64,000 nucleotides of DNA. Source: Volvariella volvacea V23. Lineage: Eukaryota > Basidiomycota > Agaricomycetes > Agaricales > Pluteaceae. Below, in pieces: positions 20,396 through 32,227 of this stretch. The translations under genes and the position numbers were made by a program. Location: positions 1 to 64,000 of the forward strand of contig KB722756.1 in NCBI GenBank assembly GCA_000349905.1, given 5' to 3'. The notes under the pieces are model-generated. The model worked only from the letters and a program-made list of their open reading frames with translations. It was not told the origin of the DNA and did no database searches. Numbering within the stretch: position 1 is the first letter of the stretch; each line of letters opens with the position of its first letter.

Positions 20396-23300
20396 TCAAC
20401 TCGCCAGATCGAGTCTAAAAATACAATACAACAGAGTAGGAGTGGCGCAGACAGGACAGCTTGGTTTGTTGATGATGGCTTGTGTTATACACCTGGACGT
20501 TGATAAAAGAGGTTGGTAAGAGAAAAAACCTGCGGTGCTTGAGGGAACTACGTACCCATAGCAGAAAACATGACCACAAAAAGTGGCCGCGACATCGAGA
20601 CACCGATCGATTTTGCATATCCGGCAATGCAGAGGTGGCCGTTTCGAAGGCAAAGGATTTTTCGCGGGCGCCTCAGCGCGTTCTCCATCCCCCAAATCCC
20701 CATCCTCCCCGATCGCACTCATAGCATCCTCATCCCTCTTAGACAAGACAGACGCTGCCAGCTGCGAGCTCTCCTCCTCAATATCTGACGGTGGTGTAAC
20801 AGGAGAAGGAACGTTGCGGATCATCTTGGAGGAGCTTGCGATACTCGAGGAAGGAGACAAAGGTGCACTGAGTGGCGTTGAGAATCCTGATGTTGGTCCT
20901 GATGCTGGTTTGTTCAAGGACCCCAGGACGCCTTTCGAGGGCTTTGGCATGCGAGTAGGTTCCTCGTGAGCACGCTGATGTTCCGGCTTCGTGGTAGCAG
21001 TTCCGCTATCGCGTGCAGTATTCGAAGCCTTGGCCACGACTGATGGCTTGTTCGAAGACACAAGATTCGATCGTTCATCCTGAGCCTTCTTATCTGAATC
21101 CTTCCCAAATTCCTCCCTGATCTTACTCAACTGAAGAGAAAGGCCGTCCGACAAGTCCTTCTCACTCTCAGCATCACTGAGGTCCTCCTCGAACTCCTTT
21201 CCAAAGACTTCGCTCTCGATTTTCTTCAACGTCTTATCCATATCCGCGTTGAGTTCACCAAGGTCAAGTTGTGCCTTGATCTTCTCGCCCTTGACGCTCT
21301 CATTCTCTTCATTTCTAGTCGTTGGCCGTACGCCTCCTTTCCGTGGCGTGTTATCCGCCGACAACTGTCCAACATGCACAACACTACTCTGACTCTGACT
21401 CCTCTCCCTCGCTTCTTTAATCCTCTCCTTCTCCTTCTCCCTCTCTCTACCAAGTTGCGACTCCATCACTATATCACTCTCCTCAGGAACGGGCGACACT
21501 CTCGATGCATTCGCATTTCCATTGCCACCACCCATAGCCATGCTAGCTCTTCCATCACCCCTGGCATTATCCGAGACCCATTTCCCAACGCCCAAGTTGT
21601 TCCATTGGCTGGCCATTTTGACCTGGGACGTTGAAGACAGCCTGGGACTGTCAAATATACTCGAGCCGCTGCCGAGCGGCGTATTTGGGAACGGGGATAG
21701 CTCTGGGAGTTGTGCGAGGTCAATTGGGGAGGATATATCCGGTGATTGAGTTTGGCCGCTACACAAGGCAGAGCATCTGTCAATTAGGTCGTTCAAGAAA
21801 TAGAAAGGTAGCTACGTACGTATTATTAATAGTGACACTGAGTGGATACTTCGCCGCTTTTGGGGATTCACTAGTAGACGCGGCTGACGATAGCGCAGAG
21901 GTAATATCAACCTCCTCCTAACATGCCAAAGATTCAGAAAATAACAACACGTCAAAAAATAAAACGACGCACCTGATTCCAGGTCCAAGGGTTGGTAGAA
22001 CTTGCACTCGATCGTCTACTTCCAATGCTTCCATTCACGCTTCCGTTCCCTGGTTTATCCGTTGCAAAAGTCGTGAGATCCAAAGACGATGGTCCAGGTC
22101 TGAAGGGCTTCGATGGCGATCTTGGCACCTGCGATTGCAGTTGCGATGGCGGTCCGTTTGTTCCGTTTGTTTGCAGCGCCGGGAGCGCAGATGCCGTGAC
22201 GCTATTGCGCAGATTGGTCGTGGGCCTCGTGGAATAAATCTCTCCCATGTCGTGCACGATCGAATCTTGAGACGATTGCCTTGATAACGGGATATTTGGT
22301 GACGGCGAACCGAAAGGCGATGACTGCCAAAAGTATAGTCGTTAATGTTAATCAACGGCCGGGCGAGACGGAATCATAGGTAAGGAGACGGGGATAAGAG
22401 GCGTGAGATAAGGCCTACATTGGAGGATCCAGCATCAAGAGAGAATAGTTTCCCTCTGCTATTGCTCCTACTCAAACTGGTAGCAGGAGTAGGGGAGTCT
22501 ATCGATGACATAGACGAACCCCGAGAAACGCCGTTCAACCAACGGTGGAAACCGCCATTAGCAGCTAGAGGTCCCTGTTGTGTAGCAATGGTTCCCTAAT
22601 TAGAGGAGTAAAATTGAATATGATAACAGACGAAAAACAGACTGCAAGGAGTGATAAGGTACGGGATATTAACTCAATACTTACAAATGGTCGTTGAACA
22701 ATCGAAGGTCCGGTACGAGCACGGGCGAGCAAATTGAGTGGAGGTACAACCTTAGGACCAGCTTGGATATTCTACACCAATATGAGTGCCACCTCAAGCC
22801 ACCCGACGCGTCCAGATACTTACATCACGAGTCGTCCAACTAGACGATGCACTGGACGTGTGTCCAAGCTTGGCATTTTTGCTTGGGGGCGTAAGAGGCG
22901 CAGGACTTGAATAGGGCGGGGGCTGAACATCCTGCAAGGGTGATGCGAACTGCTGATTGAGCACCAGGGCCGGGGTTTGGGATAGCGCAGCATCAGATTG
23001 AAGGGCAATCAACGCGGCGCTGCGTGGTGGAGTGCGTTGGGCTTGGAGTAATGGGGAGGATTGACTGCTCGTGGGCGGTTGAGCGTTTTGCACCGGGAAG
23101 GGAATAGGTGCTGGGGGAGTTGATGAAGCCCCTTGTGGCACGGTAGATGGCATGGATGCTCGAGGAGGTGGTGGATGGGGAGGTTGGAATGGAGCAGGTA
23201 ATTGGGAGGGTCTTGAGATTGGTGGTGAATTTAATATCTCCAAGTTCTGGACTGGTGCCACAGCTGGTATCGTAGGGCTGTCTTCGGGCCGGTCCACCTC

Positions 23301-24065
23301 GGGAGGCGTAAAGGCATTATTTGCTACGGTGGCTGTAGCACCTGTCTTCCCATCAACGCTTGCAGAACTGACGCTATCGTGACGCGTGGGCGTGCCTTCA
23401 TCGGTGACAGCCTTCATCGCCGGAGGATCTGGGGAGGATGGAGTATTATTGGGTGGTGCAAGAGGGTTGGACGACGTCACGGCATTGCCTGAAATAATGG
23501 GCGCTTTTGAAACCTCAGGGGAGTGTGATGCGTTGTGCTAGCAAAAAGGGAAAAAAAGAAAAATACAAAAAACATCAATTTTGATGCAACGACTTGTTGT
23601 TGGGGCTGTTGCACACACCTCTTCCAACGCAGCGGCATCCTTAAACCCCTTTCCACATCTCGCGCAATTTGGGTGTACGGTCGATCCACGATAGTGGTCC
23701 TCCAATGCGAACTGCGCCGTGAACGTCCTTGAGCAGATCTCGCATGGATACAATGGCGGGTGCTTAGCCGCCATATGCTACAGAAAGAAAGGAACGGACA
23801 CAAAAACCGTGAATAGGCTTGTTACAAAAGGCGTGCGTAGAAACCAAGAGGGGTAATGTGGAAAGCAGGGCCGAAATTGGAAAATCGAGCAAGACGATGC
23901 ATGTGATGGATACAAGGAACTCACCGAGTTGTATCCAGTTTCGTCGATGAATCTACGGTTGCAGAGGACGCATAAAGGATGTGGCGCGCTGGATGTGCGC
24001 AGGTGCTGCTGTAGGGCTTCCCTACTGTTGAAAAAGCGATTATCGCAAGCGGGGCAGCTGGGCAT
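20396..24065 (-). CDS. C2H2 zinc-finger protein with C-terminal RING finger (putative E3 ubiquitin ligase)
   Basis: Multi-exon gene. The N-terminus, in two exons (24065 to about 23640), has four C2H2-like fingers: CPACDNRFFNSREALQQHL, CVLCNRRFIDETGYNSHM, CEICSRTFTAQFALEDHY and CARCGKGFKDAAALEEH. A long low-complexity Pro/Ser region follows (about 23480-21000), then acidic and charged stretches (ELNADMDKTLKKIESEVFGK; LSDAESEKDLSDG). The last two exons build a C3HC4 RING: CRICKIDRCLDVAATFCGHVFCYG on one side of a short intron and CITQAIINKPSCPVC on the other, just before the end RLDLAS. RING proteins pass ubiquitin from an E2 to a substrate; the fingers may pick a substrate or bind nucleic acid. 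Substrate unknown. About seven introns; some inner exons (22440-22780) were placed only roughly. Confidence 0.85.
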
Positions 24066-24541
24066 TGGGGCTATGGACGGAGCACGGCGGGGTAATGATG
24101 CTCTGGCGGTTTATAGGAGCATGGATGGGAGGTACGGAGGGTACCGAAAACGTGAAAGGGTCGTAAAACCCTTGTTGGAGTTGGAAAAGCGCGTGTACGG
24201 CGCGTGGATCTCTTCAAGAGATCAACTGCTGGTAAAAACAAACATCCCAGATTAATGCGCAGGTCAAATGGAAGCAAATATAGCATTGGAAAACAGAATA
24301 TCTTCCCTCCAAGACGGTGAATTGCCCTGGTCTTGGAGGTGAGAACCCAAATGAAATGAATTCAAGACCCCATTGTAGATCAGATCAAGCGCCCGATCCA
24401 CCTGTTGGTCGCTGTTTGAACTCTTCCCCTCATTAAAAAAGTTGCACGTTGACCTAGTTGTATGCTAATTTACAATATGTACAAGTATACATGAACCCAA
24501 AGAGCGAGAACAAGGAGGTAGCGTTATCCCAACGAGCCCGA
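24066..24541. other. intergenic: promoter side of C2H2/RING gene
   Basis: About 475 bp between two minus-strand genes. It should carry the C2H2/RING gene promoter and the end of the DUF4336 transcript. Nothing further was recognised. Confidence 0.4.
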
Positions 24542-26121
24542 CTAATGATCATGAAGATAGAACTTGTAGGCAGCTTTCCATGCAGCCTTGGCCTTTTCTT
24601 CAACGACATCCTGTTCGTTGCCACCATGTCAGAAATCTTTCCCGGTGCAGAAGTATCGGAGATACACATACCCCATGGCAAGGAATAATCCTTTCGAAAT
24701 CCCAGGAATCAACCGTTTTGGCATCTCGCTTCATGGCTCTGGAGATCACGGGTCACAATTAGCTTCTACTTTGAGCATAGAGATATCAAACTAACTCTTT
24801 GTCCACGCCGAGGCTCCATAGGAATCGAGGGTGGAGCCAAGTAAAGGCGTTCATCTTTCCCAGCAATGGTACATGTGATGGACCGCCCGCCTTCGAGTAC
24901 TAGTAATAACAGCACGAGTTAGTTCCACCCGGTTGCCACGGTCGGGTATGACATACCTGCTCCTTGGCTGGGAGGTTAAACAGCAGATCTGCTTGAATCA
25001 AGGTCTTCGATGGCACATGTAGGAATGCCGTGTCCTTGTTCTTGAAACCGGAAAAGAAGCTGTCGAATCGGGAAGGAATTAATTAGTTACCAGTCACGAC
25101 AGAATGGGTCAAGTGCCACACGTCACGGAGAGCGGGGGTGGGGATTCTCTCGTGGCTATGGCTTTGTATTATGAAACTCACCAATACTTGATCTAGAGCG
25201 CATATAGTCAGATCAAGATGAACAAATAATAGGAGAAATTGATCCACCTCATCCTCAAATCCATAGTTCGTGTTGTTATCGGTACTCCAAACTACAACCG
25301 TTGTTACTACAAGCGCAAAGCAAGCCATGAGAGTGGTTACTCACCACCGTCAAATTTGAGATCCTTATTCGGACCTGCGGCCATATTATCAACAACCTCT
25401 TGAGCCGCAATCATTTTGGCTTCGGGGTATGCTTTCTTGTAGTCCGCAAGGAATAGATAGTGCTCGAGATCGGGACTAACAATGTACCTAAGAATAACAA
25501 CACTCAATACACCGTCCACTGAAAGAATAATAACAATCACTTACTTGACTGGCCCCAAATTGTCGATCGTCTTCCTCGTCTCTGGACCGAGAGGGGTAGA
25601 TGCCAAAAGCCAAACATCTCCATTTCTTAGTCTGACAGCTGTGGACCTTCCTCCAAATGGGACGAATCCCCATCGCGCAAATGGTCTAACGGATGTTTCA
25701 AAACAAGGTTCGGAATTTACGATTGAGTGCCAATCAAACGATTCAAGCAGTGCATCGAGAAAGAGTGAAGTAGGAAGGAAGAATTGTCAGTGGTCATGTC
25801 GGGATAAATGAGTGGGCAAGTAGCAAAAGACAAGGGCAGGGAAATCGACGCGATAAGCCGGCGCTTATCTCATTCCGATTGCGAAAAGGTGGGCTCGAAG
25901 AAAGCTGTACTCACTTTGAGAATGTCCAGATGCCGTTGACGACCTACAAACAAGACACAAATCAATTAGACCTGATTCACCAGATGATTCTCCCCAAAGG
26001 AGAATCCCCCAAATTGGCGAAGAACAAGCAGTGATCAACTCCAACCGAGGGGAAGTCCAAAGATGAGCGCCACAAACGGAATTAAGCTCACCTCACGAAT
26101 AACGGTTTGTGCTTCTGACAT
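24542..26121 (-). CDS. DUF4336 family protein
   Basis: Spliced exons match the DUF4336 family pattern: PFARWGFVPFGGRSTAVRL, then DNLGPVKYIVSPDLEHYLFL, YPEAKMIAAQEVV, TAFLHVPSKTLIQADLLFNL, NAFTWLHPRFLW, and VDSWDFERIIPCHG joined over an intron to DVVEEKAKAAWKAAYKFY. The order of conserved Asp/His residues recalls a metallo-beta-lactamase-like fold, but the reaction is not known. The start used is MSEAQTVIRE at 26121. A second in-frame ATG at 26229 would add a 36-residue leader rich in Ser/Thr and Pro, possibly an organelle-targeting form. The last intron (about 24602-24661) precedes the final exon ending YLHDH. Confidence 0.85.
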
Positions 26122-27261
26122 GTTTACTTTTGTGATAGTTGGATTAGACAAGGTAGGTGATGGGTGGGGTGGTGTTGGTGCTATTAATGTTAGTGCTGTA
26201 GTCGATGAAGTGGTGCTCAGTCGATGCAAGTAAAGAAGAGGGGAACTTGGGAGTCATCCCGAGTCTCACACACTCTTATATACCCACACCCATATCAATG
26301 CTCAGGCTCCAACAGAAGATTCGACACTAATCCACAGTATCCCCACCCAGGGGAAACATCAGTCATCCATCGAAACACCAGACCCAACCTGACTGAGTCT
26401 GCACCTCACCTCAGCAATCGACGAAACACGCGTCACAGGAGGGGAGAGCATCGCTTTTCGCTCCGCCAATGAATTCATTGCATTGCTCAGCAAACCAATG
26501 ACACAACCCGACGTTTGTCGATCCTTGATGACATCGCAAACCATATACGCGCTTCGCAAATCCACGCACCCGAGTCCGAAGTTTAGAGGGAGATGTCCAG
26601 CCCAAATTCGGGGGTCGGGTTCTCGTGAGTGGCCACTAAGAATTGATCGGCGACTGTAAGCCCGCCATGACCAAACCGTGACAAAGGATTGTCGTCCTCC
26701 TGCACGTCCCGTTGTTTACTGAGGTCAAGGCTCAAAAGTGAGGTCTTATCTGGTCCCGAGTACTCGCGATAGACAGGTCATCCCCATCAGGCGAAAAAAC
26801 GTTGCCTTGGGCGAGCAGCCTCCAATGAATTATGAATTGTGAACAGGCACAGTAAGCTATAGGATCCGGTATCAGGCTGACATAGACCGGTTCCCGGTCC
26901 AGGTGACAGGCATGCGATTCAACTCCCAACATCGACCGGTTATGACAACGACAATTAAAACATGCCTCAGTCATCAGGGTGATTTGAAATCGAGCAAAGG
27001 GCTAGTGGAGCTGAGTTGCCGCCTCAAAATCATAAGGTATGGTAGTCGCCCGTCGTGATGGTCAGGTCCGGCTCTGGAGACCCGGCGCCCAAAGTCAATC
27101 GATTAGTTGAAGTAGTATCACAAGAACATAACTTAGGACAAAGGAGCAAATGCCAGAAAACGATAGCAGTAGAGCACGCAGCAAGAGAAAAGTGGAATAC
27201 AGAAGCTGTGGAAACAGTCCGCGCAGAAGCGTCTATACGCAAGGATATTGCGAGAGCAAGG
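26122..27261. other. intergenic, about 1.1 kb, no gene recognised
   Basis: Between the DUF4336 start and the HIR1 stop, both on the minus strand. Short frames at 26224-26605 and 26732-26974 lack motifs. The stretch next to 26121 is CA/CCCA-rich and may be the DUF4336 promoter. Confidence 0.4.
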
Positions 27262-30200
27262 CTATAGCTCGTCGTTAACTGCCCTTTTCTGGATATCTTG
27301 CCAGTCCATGGCCAGCTTGGTTAAGGTCTTGCTTCGTGCTACAACAAAAAATTGTGCATAAGAGCCCTGCACGCGAAAGAGGAGGAGCCAACATACCAAA
27401 CACGTTCAATACCTCTCTTAGCAGATCCCTCTTCGACAACCCAACGACCGTAGGTTGCCAAACATCGTCTCTCCCAGGCCGCCTATTAAAAAGAGTAAAA
27501 GAACTCAGGTTCGAGGAAGATAAAAACATCAACCCGAATCAAAGACGCACCAATAAACGGGCCCAAACAGCTCCTTGATTAATTCCTCTGCCTTCCCTCT
27601 AAACCCTTCATCCGCAACCTTCTTGGCATAGGCCAACAGCGCTTGCCTATACTCTTGCGGGCTATCCAGCAACTTTGTGGCATGAAGTTTACACTCCAAA
27701 TGCCCAAGTGTCATCGCAGCTCCCCACCATTCCGGTTTCTGCGATGACGATATTGATGATCCTAAATCAGATATTAGTCCCAACATTCCAAGGAGAAAAA
27801 ATGATCGTATCTCCCACCTGCACCGCTGGATTCTCCTTGCACTATCCCTCCTTCTACAAGGGCCAAAATGCCCTTCCCGCTATTAGCCGAACTGCTGGAA
27901 TTAACCACAGTACTCATCCTCTGTCTACTACTCCAAGCCCAAGCCTCCGATCCTTCGCCCCACCACTTCTCGCTCAGCTTCACAAATGTATGCAAATTCG
28001 GGTCATACGAATATACGACCCCATTCGTACACGCGAGGATGGGTGAGCCATTCGCCCGGACGGTGGCACTCGTTAGAGTATGATTCGGTGAAGAGAGGAC
28101 GGTGGATATTGAAATCGGCGGGAAGAAGGATGATTGCTTTTTTATGTTCCTGGAAGCCGTCATGAGTTAGAAGGTAAGAGCCAGGGTAAAATTCTAGTGC
28201 GTACCAACAGTACAGTTGTCCAAAGATTGTAATGACAAGCAGCGATCCTTTATTAGCATCCATCATTGCACATGGTGCTCCAAGACAGAGACTTGGCATG
28301 AGTCTGGTGGGCGCATTTAACAATTGGGCATGCGGAAGAAGAGAAACATACCTTCTGCCAGTGGGTGAATATACATTCACAGTTCCATCGAGCATCGCAA
28401 CTGCACAGAAATAGGACGTTGCCTTAATCGCTACGCTTGGTGATGGAAGGTAATCCAGCCAAAGCGTTTGCTTTCTTCCGTCAACGAACATCACCTCATG
28501 CGAATCTACTTGTTCCGCGTATTCATTTAGCACATACGAATCCCGTGAAGCAAAACGAGACTTCTCACCTTCATTCTCTGAATTCCGGGCCTCGAGCACA
28601 TCCTCCGTCCCTTCAACCTCAGCTTTAAGATAATTCATCAGAGGTGCCATAGGCAAGCTCGCAGCCTGAGTAACTGCGCCACTCGTACTTCCAACACCAC
28701 TCAACAACCCACTCAGCTCCTTGACGCTAGTCACCGCTTCTCTAACTCTATCACCACCGAGAGTTCTCGCCTTCCCAACTCTCGTCTCATCACCCTCCAT
28801 CGGCGATGCCTTCCTCTTTCTCGGGTTCACAGCACCCCCACCGCTCGTGTCCAACGAACTAATAGGCACGTCAACATCCAAATCCATCGGCACATCATTA
28901 TTCAAATAACGCCCCGGCCACGTGTTCTCATTCCTCGTTCCAGCACTCTCGAAAGGTTGTTCAGCAGGTGCGGGGAACGACACGGGCGATTTCCCTTTAT
29001 TGTTGGAATCATGTTGCGCCTGGGTTGACGTTATGGTTGACGGCGCGTTACTAGGTCCGGTAGACGCGGAAGGTATGGAGGAAGCGGATGTTAGGCCGAC
29101 TCGTTTCTTGTTCTTGTTGCCCTTCTTCGCCACCAAAACGTTGACATGCTCCCCACTTGCTGTGACATGTCCTAAATCCGTATGCTGCTGCGACGTGCTC
29201 GACTGCGCATGCGGTTCGCCAGGTGGTGTAAGGGGTGGTGTCATCCTGGTACTGCTTGGCTTTGCGGGTATCGATGTATGTGAATATCCTTCGGGTAGAG
29301 GTGGCGGTGTGAACATAAACTTGGAAAGGTACTGTTCCTGAACTGAATGAGGGGCTATGCCTTCGAGCTCTTCAGCAGTAAAGTTGAACACGGCAAGTGT
29401 ACCGTCAGAGGAGGCTGCGTAGAGGGTAAGACCGTCCCAGGACCTAAAAGCCAAAGCAGAAAAGGAAATGCCAGAAGTGTTGCATAAGCGGCGTGAGATG
29501 TGACATGAATAAGGTGAGCGGCACGCATGCGCGGTGAGGGTCGGAAAACGCACCAACTGAGATCCATGATTTGCCGATCAAAAACCTCCTTGGCTACTAT
29601 TAATGGTCGTGCAGATTTAGTCTGCCATATTGATACAGAACGATCATCTGCCCCAAGCGCGACGACAGAGCATATGTTGGCGGTTACTGCCGGTGAGTTG
29701 GGGTTTCTTAGGAATATATGCGGGTTGTATGCCTATAGGGAATTGTGTGTGGTTGGCTTCAATGGAAGGGGTGATCATGAACGCGACGCACAGCAACTTC
29801 AACCGTATTTTCGTGACCCACTAGACTGATCTCGGATGTCCAAGAATTGCGCGTGATGACGGCTGCGATGAAAACATATCCTTTATTATTTGTGGCATTT
29901 GACGCTGTGATATGGGCCCCATCTGGTGACCAGCTATCAACACAACCATGAGGGGGCGTTTCAAAGGATGCATGAACGCTTACCTGAGCCGTCTGAAGAA
30001 TGTGCTTCCTGGGGAATCCTCAAATGGTTTGCGTACCTCTGCCTCTAGACCCCAGTCCGTGGTGCGCCATATCTTCACCGTCCTATCATCTGATTGCGTA
30101 GCAAGGAATTCGCCAACTGGGTCCCAGCAAACACCCTTGACGAAACCTTGGTGTTGATCGAGCTTTGTGATACGCTCTGCAGAGCACGTGGAGATGAAGC

Positions 30201-30840
30201 CAAAGACCCACTGCGCAGAGCAAACAGCGTACCTAGTGTGAATCCACACCATATAATGACCTTGGAATCCAACCCTACTGATGCAAGATACCGATCCCCT
30301 GGGGACCATGCTACATCTGTTACATCTAGTGAAAGTGTTTGGCGGCGCAAACGTACTGGAGAGCAACATAGACATACCACTCTCATGGCCCGGAAGCCGC
30401 TTTAAAGGTTTCCATCCCTCTACGTTCACTTCATTCGAACCCCAGACTTTCCCTCTTGCGTTCCTACAGCATGATGCAATGAATAAGCAAAATTTAACCT
30501 ACAGCATCTCGAGCACTAACGGGTCAAGGTCCCATATCATTACAATCTCGTCATCACTGCCACTAGCCAACCAACGACCACTATGTGCCCATCTGACAGT
30601 TAACACCGGCCCAGTATGCATCGACAGCGTACATAGAGCCTTCGGGGGCTTCCCAGAGCCTTCGGATGCTGGATTTAATATTGGTTTTGTGCTCCATATG
30701 CGAATTTTTGCGTCGAGGCCGCCAGTGGCTATCCTTGAGCCATCGGGGTGAACGTGCACGGAGAAGATGGAGAGTCGTTTCGCGTTGTGCTCCTTTGAAG
30801 AGTCCTGGTGTACAACCCAGGAGGGCTTTGTGAAGTGCAT
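27262..30840 (-). CDS. HIR1: HIR1/HIRA-type histone chaperone subunit
   Basis: WD40-repeat subunit of the HIR complex, which deposits histones H3-H4 independently of replication and represses histone genes. It starts MHFTKPSWVVHQ. WD repeats include FSVHVHPDGSRIATGGLDAK with IRIWS, VRWAHSGRWLASGSDDEIVM with IWDL, DVTDVAWSPGDRYLASVGLD, CWDPVGEFLATQSDDRTVKI, and DGLTLYAASSDGTLAVF. A disordered Ser/Pro middle with an NPRKRK-type basic signal follows, and then the HIRA C-terminal domain (LDYLPSPSVAIKATSYFCAV, DGTVNVYSPTGRRY, KKAIILLPAD). The tail is EWWGAAMTLGHLECKLHATK, LKHLTKLA-like residues and the end VNDEL. About a dozen introns. It shares a 215-bp divergent promoter with TRM112. Confidence 0.95.
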
Positions 30841-31055
30841 TGGAGTCGAGACGGGGGCTGTGGTTAAGCTGAAGAGGAGATGTTGCAAGACATACGCTCA
30901 GCGTCAATCTGCGTCACTTTCTCTCACCGACTCTTTCGGCGGAGTTGGCGGTCTGTTTGGCTCTGCTTGCTAATCGCATCTTCCCAGACCGCAATCTTCG
31001 CTGCCATCGTCGTCCACAGCGAGCACGGAAAGGCCGCCTGGCTGCTGATCCCCGA
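30841..31055. promoter_or_regulatory. compact divergent promoter HIR1/TRM112
   Basis: 215 bp separate the two start codons. This spacing suggests a bidirectional promoter. No element was recognised by name. Inference from position only. Confidence 0.5.
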
Positions 31056-31583
31056 ATGGTCCGCCTTCTCACACACAACCTGCTTGCATGCCACGCCAAG
31101 GGGTGCACTACAAATAACTTTCCGCTGGCGTTCAAGGATGTGCAGATCGAATTACGAGAGGCAGAATTCAATCCTGATTTCCTAAAAGGCTTTTTGCCAA
31201 AACTTGAATGGAAAGCGCTGGTAGACTCAGCTCGTCAGGTGGGCACAGCGTCCTAATTATTCATTGTCCTTGCTGAAACCATATTAGCTGGGCGATACCA
31301 GTTTACCGCTCGAACAACCAGAGATGATCGATGATGATTTCCTGAAGGCCCTTCACCATGTATTACTAGAGGTGCCTATCTTTGTCGTTGTTTTCTTCTG
31401 CATTTCTCACTGAACCATTTAGATTCATGTTGAGGAGGGATCAATGACATGTCCTAATTGTAATCATGTGTACCCCATATCAAATGGTATCCCCAATATG
31501 GTGCGTTGTAATGGAACACTCGCCATGTACTATTTCATAATAACGCATTGCGCCAGTTACTCGCTGAACACGAAATACCATAG
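31056..31583 (+). CDS. TRM112: multifunctional methyltransferase activator Trm112
   Basis: Small zinc-binding partner that stabilises and activates several methyltransferases acting on tRNA, 18S rRNA and release factor eRF1 (Trm9, Trm11, Bud23, Mtq2 in yeast). Four exons join to a protein of about 120 residues. It begins MVRLLTHNLLACHAKGC, then FKDVQIELREAEFNPDFLKG, FLPKLEWKALVDSARQ, LGDTSLPLEQPEMIDDDFLK, ALHHVLLEIHVEEGSMTCPN and HVYPISNGIPNM, ending LLAEHEIP. The C-terminal PxxCPNC and ISNGIPNMLL are diagnostic. The last intron splits NM from LLAEH. Confidence 0.97.
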
Positions 31584-32227
31584 TTTGAATCACATCAGAA
31601 TCACCCAACGAGACATCGTGATCTCTCTGAGAGTCTAACACCCCTACGAGGCTGCAGTAATTCCGAAAGCATCAATGTTTTGGCTTGTGTGTCTTCGCGG
31701 TCGAAAATAACTTGTGCTTCATTCAACAAAATCGCAGGAAGTAAGTCGTCGCCATTCCACCATCAAATTGCGACTTTCGGTTACATTGCACCTATCTCCT
31801 TGCAACACTGGCTCGAATCAAGGACAATTGGTTATTGAAATGAGGTTGACTGTGTTATTTGGCAACGTTCTGAGGTGTTATTTGGCAACGTTCTGAGCTG
31901 AATCTGCTTACGCACTTTTAGGATTAACGATGTAAGATATACCCTGAGGTCTACGGGAGAGTCTTACCTTCATTGCTCCTTACCTCGAAGGAGAAATACC
32001 CATTAGAAGCACTCAATTACCACACCGCACACGAACTGACAGAAGAAGCATGCCCACACGCCGCTATCATTAACTGACACGACTGACCTTCAGGCAGGAA
32101 CTCGAGATAACGACCACGAATGTGTGATGTGAGGACGTAACGCTTCTTCTGGTCCCTGCTGTGGTACAATATAAAGTACAATGTGCCTCTTTGTATGGAT
32201 TATCGGCGGTGGTCTCGTTTACCGCAC
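31584..32227. other. intergenic, about 640 bp with a short tandem repeat
   Basis: Region between TRM112 and the first MFS transporter on the same strand. It contains the 23-bp direct repeat listed separately. The part before 32228 presumably holds the transporter promoter, but no element was identified. Confidence 0.4.
31852..31897. repeat. 23-bp perfect tandem duplication
   Basis: Two adjacent copies (31852-31874 and 31875-31897) of a 23-bp unit starting GTGTTATTTGGCAACG. Looks like a recent slippage or repair event. No coding context. Confidence 0.9.
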
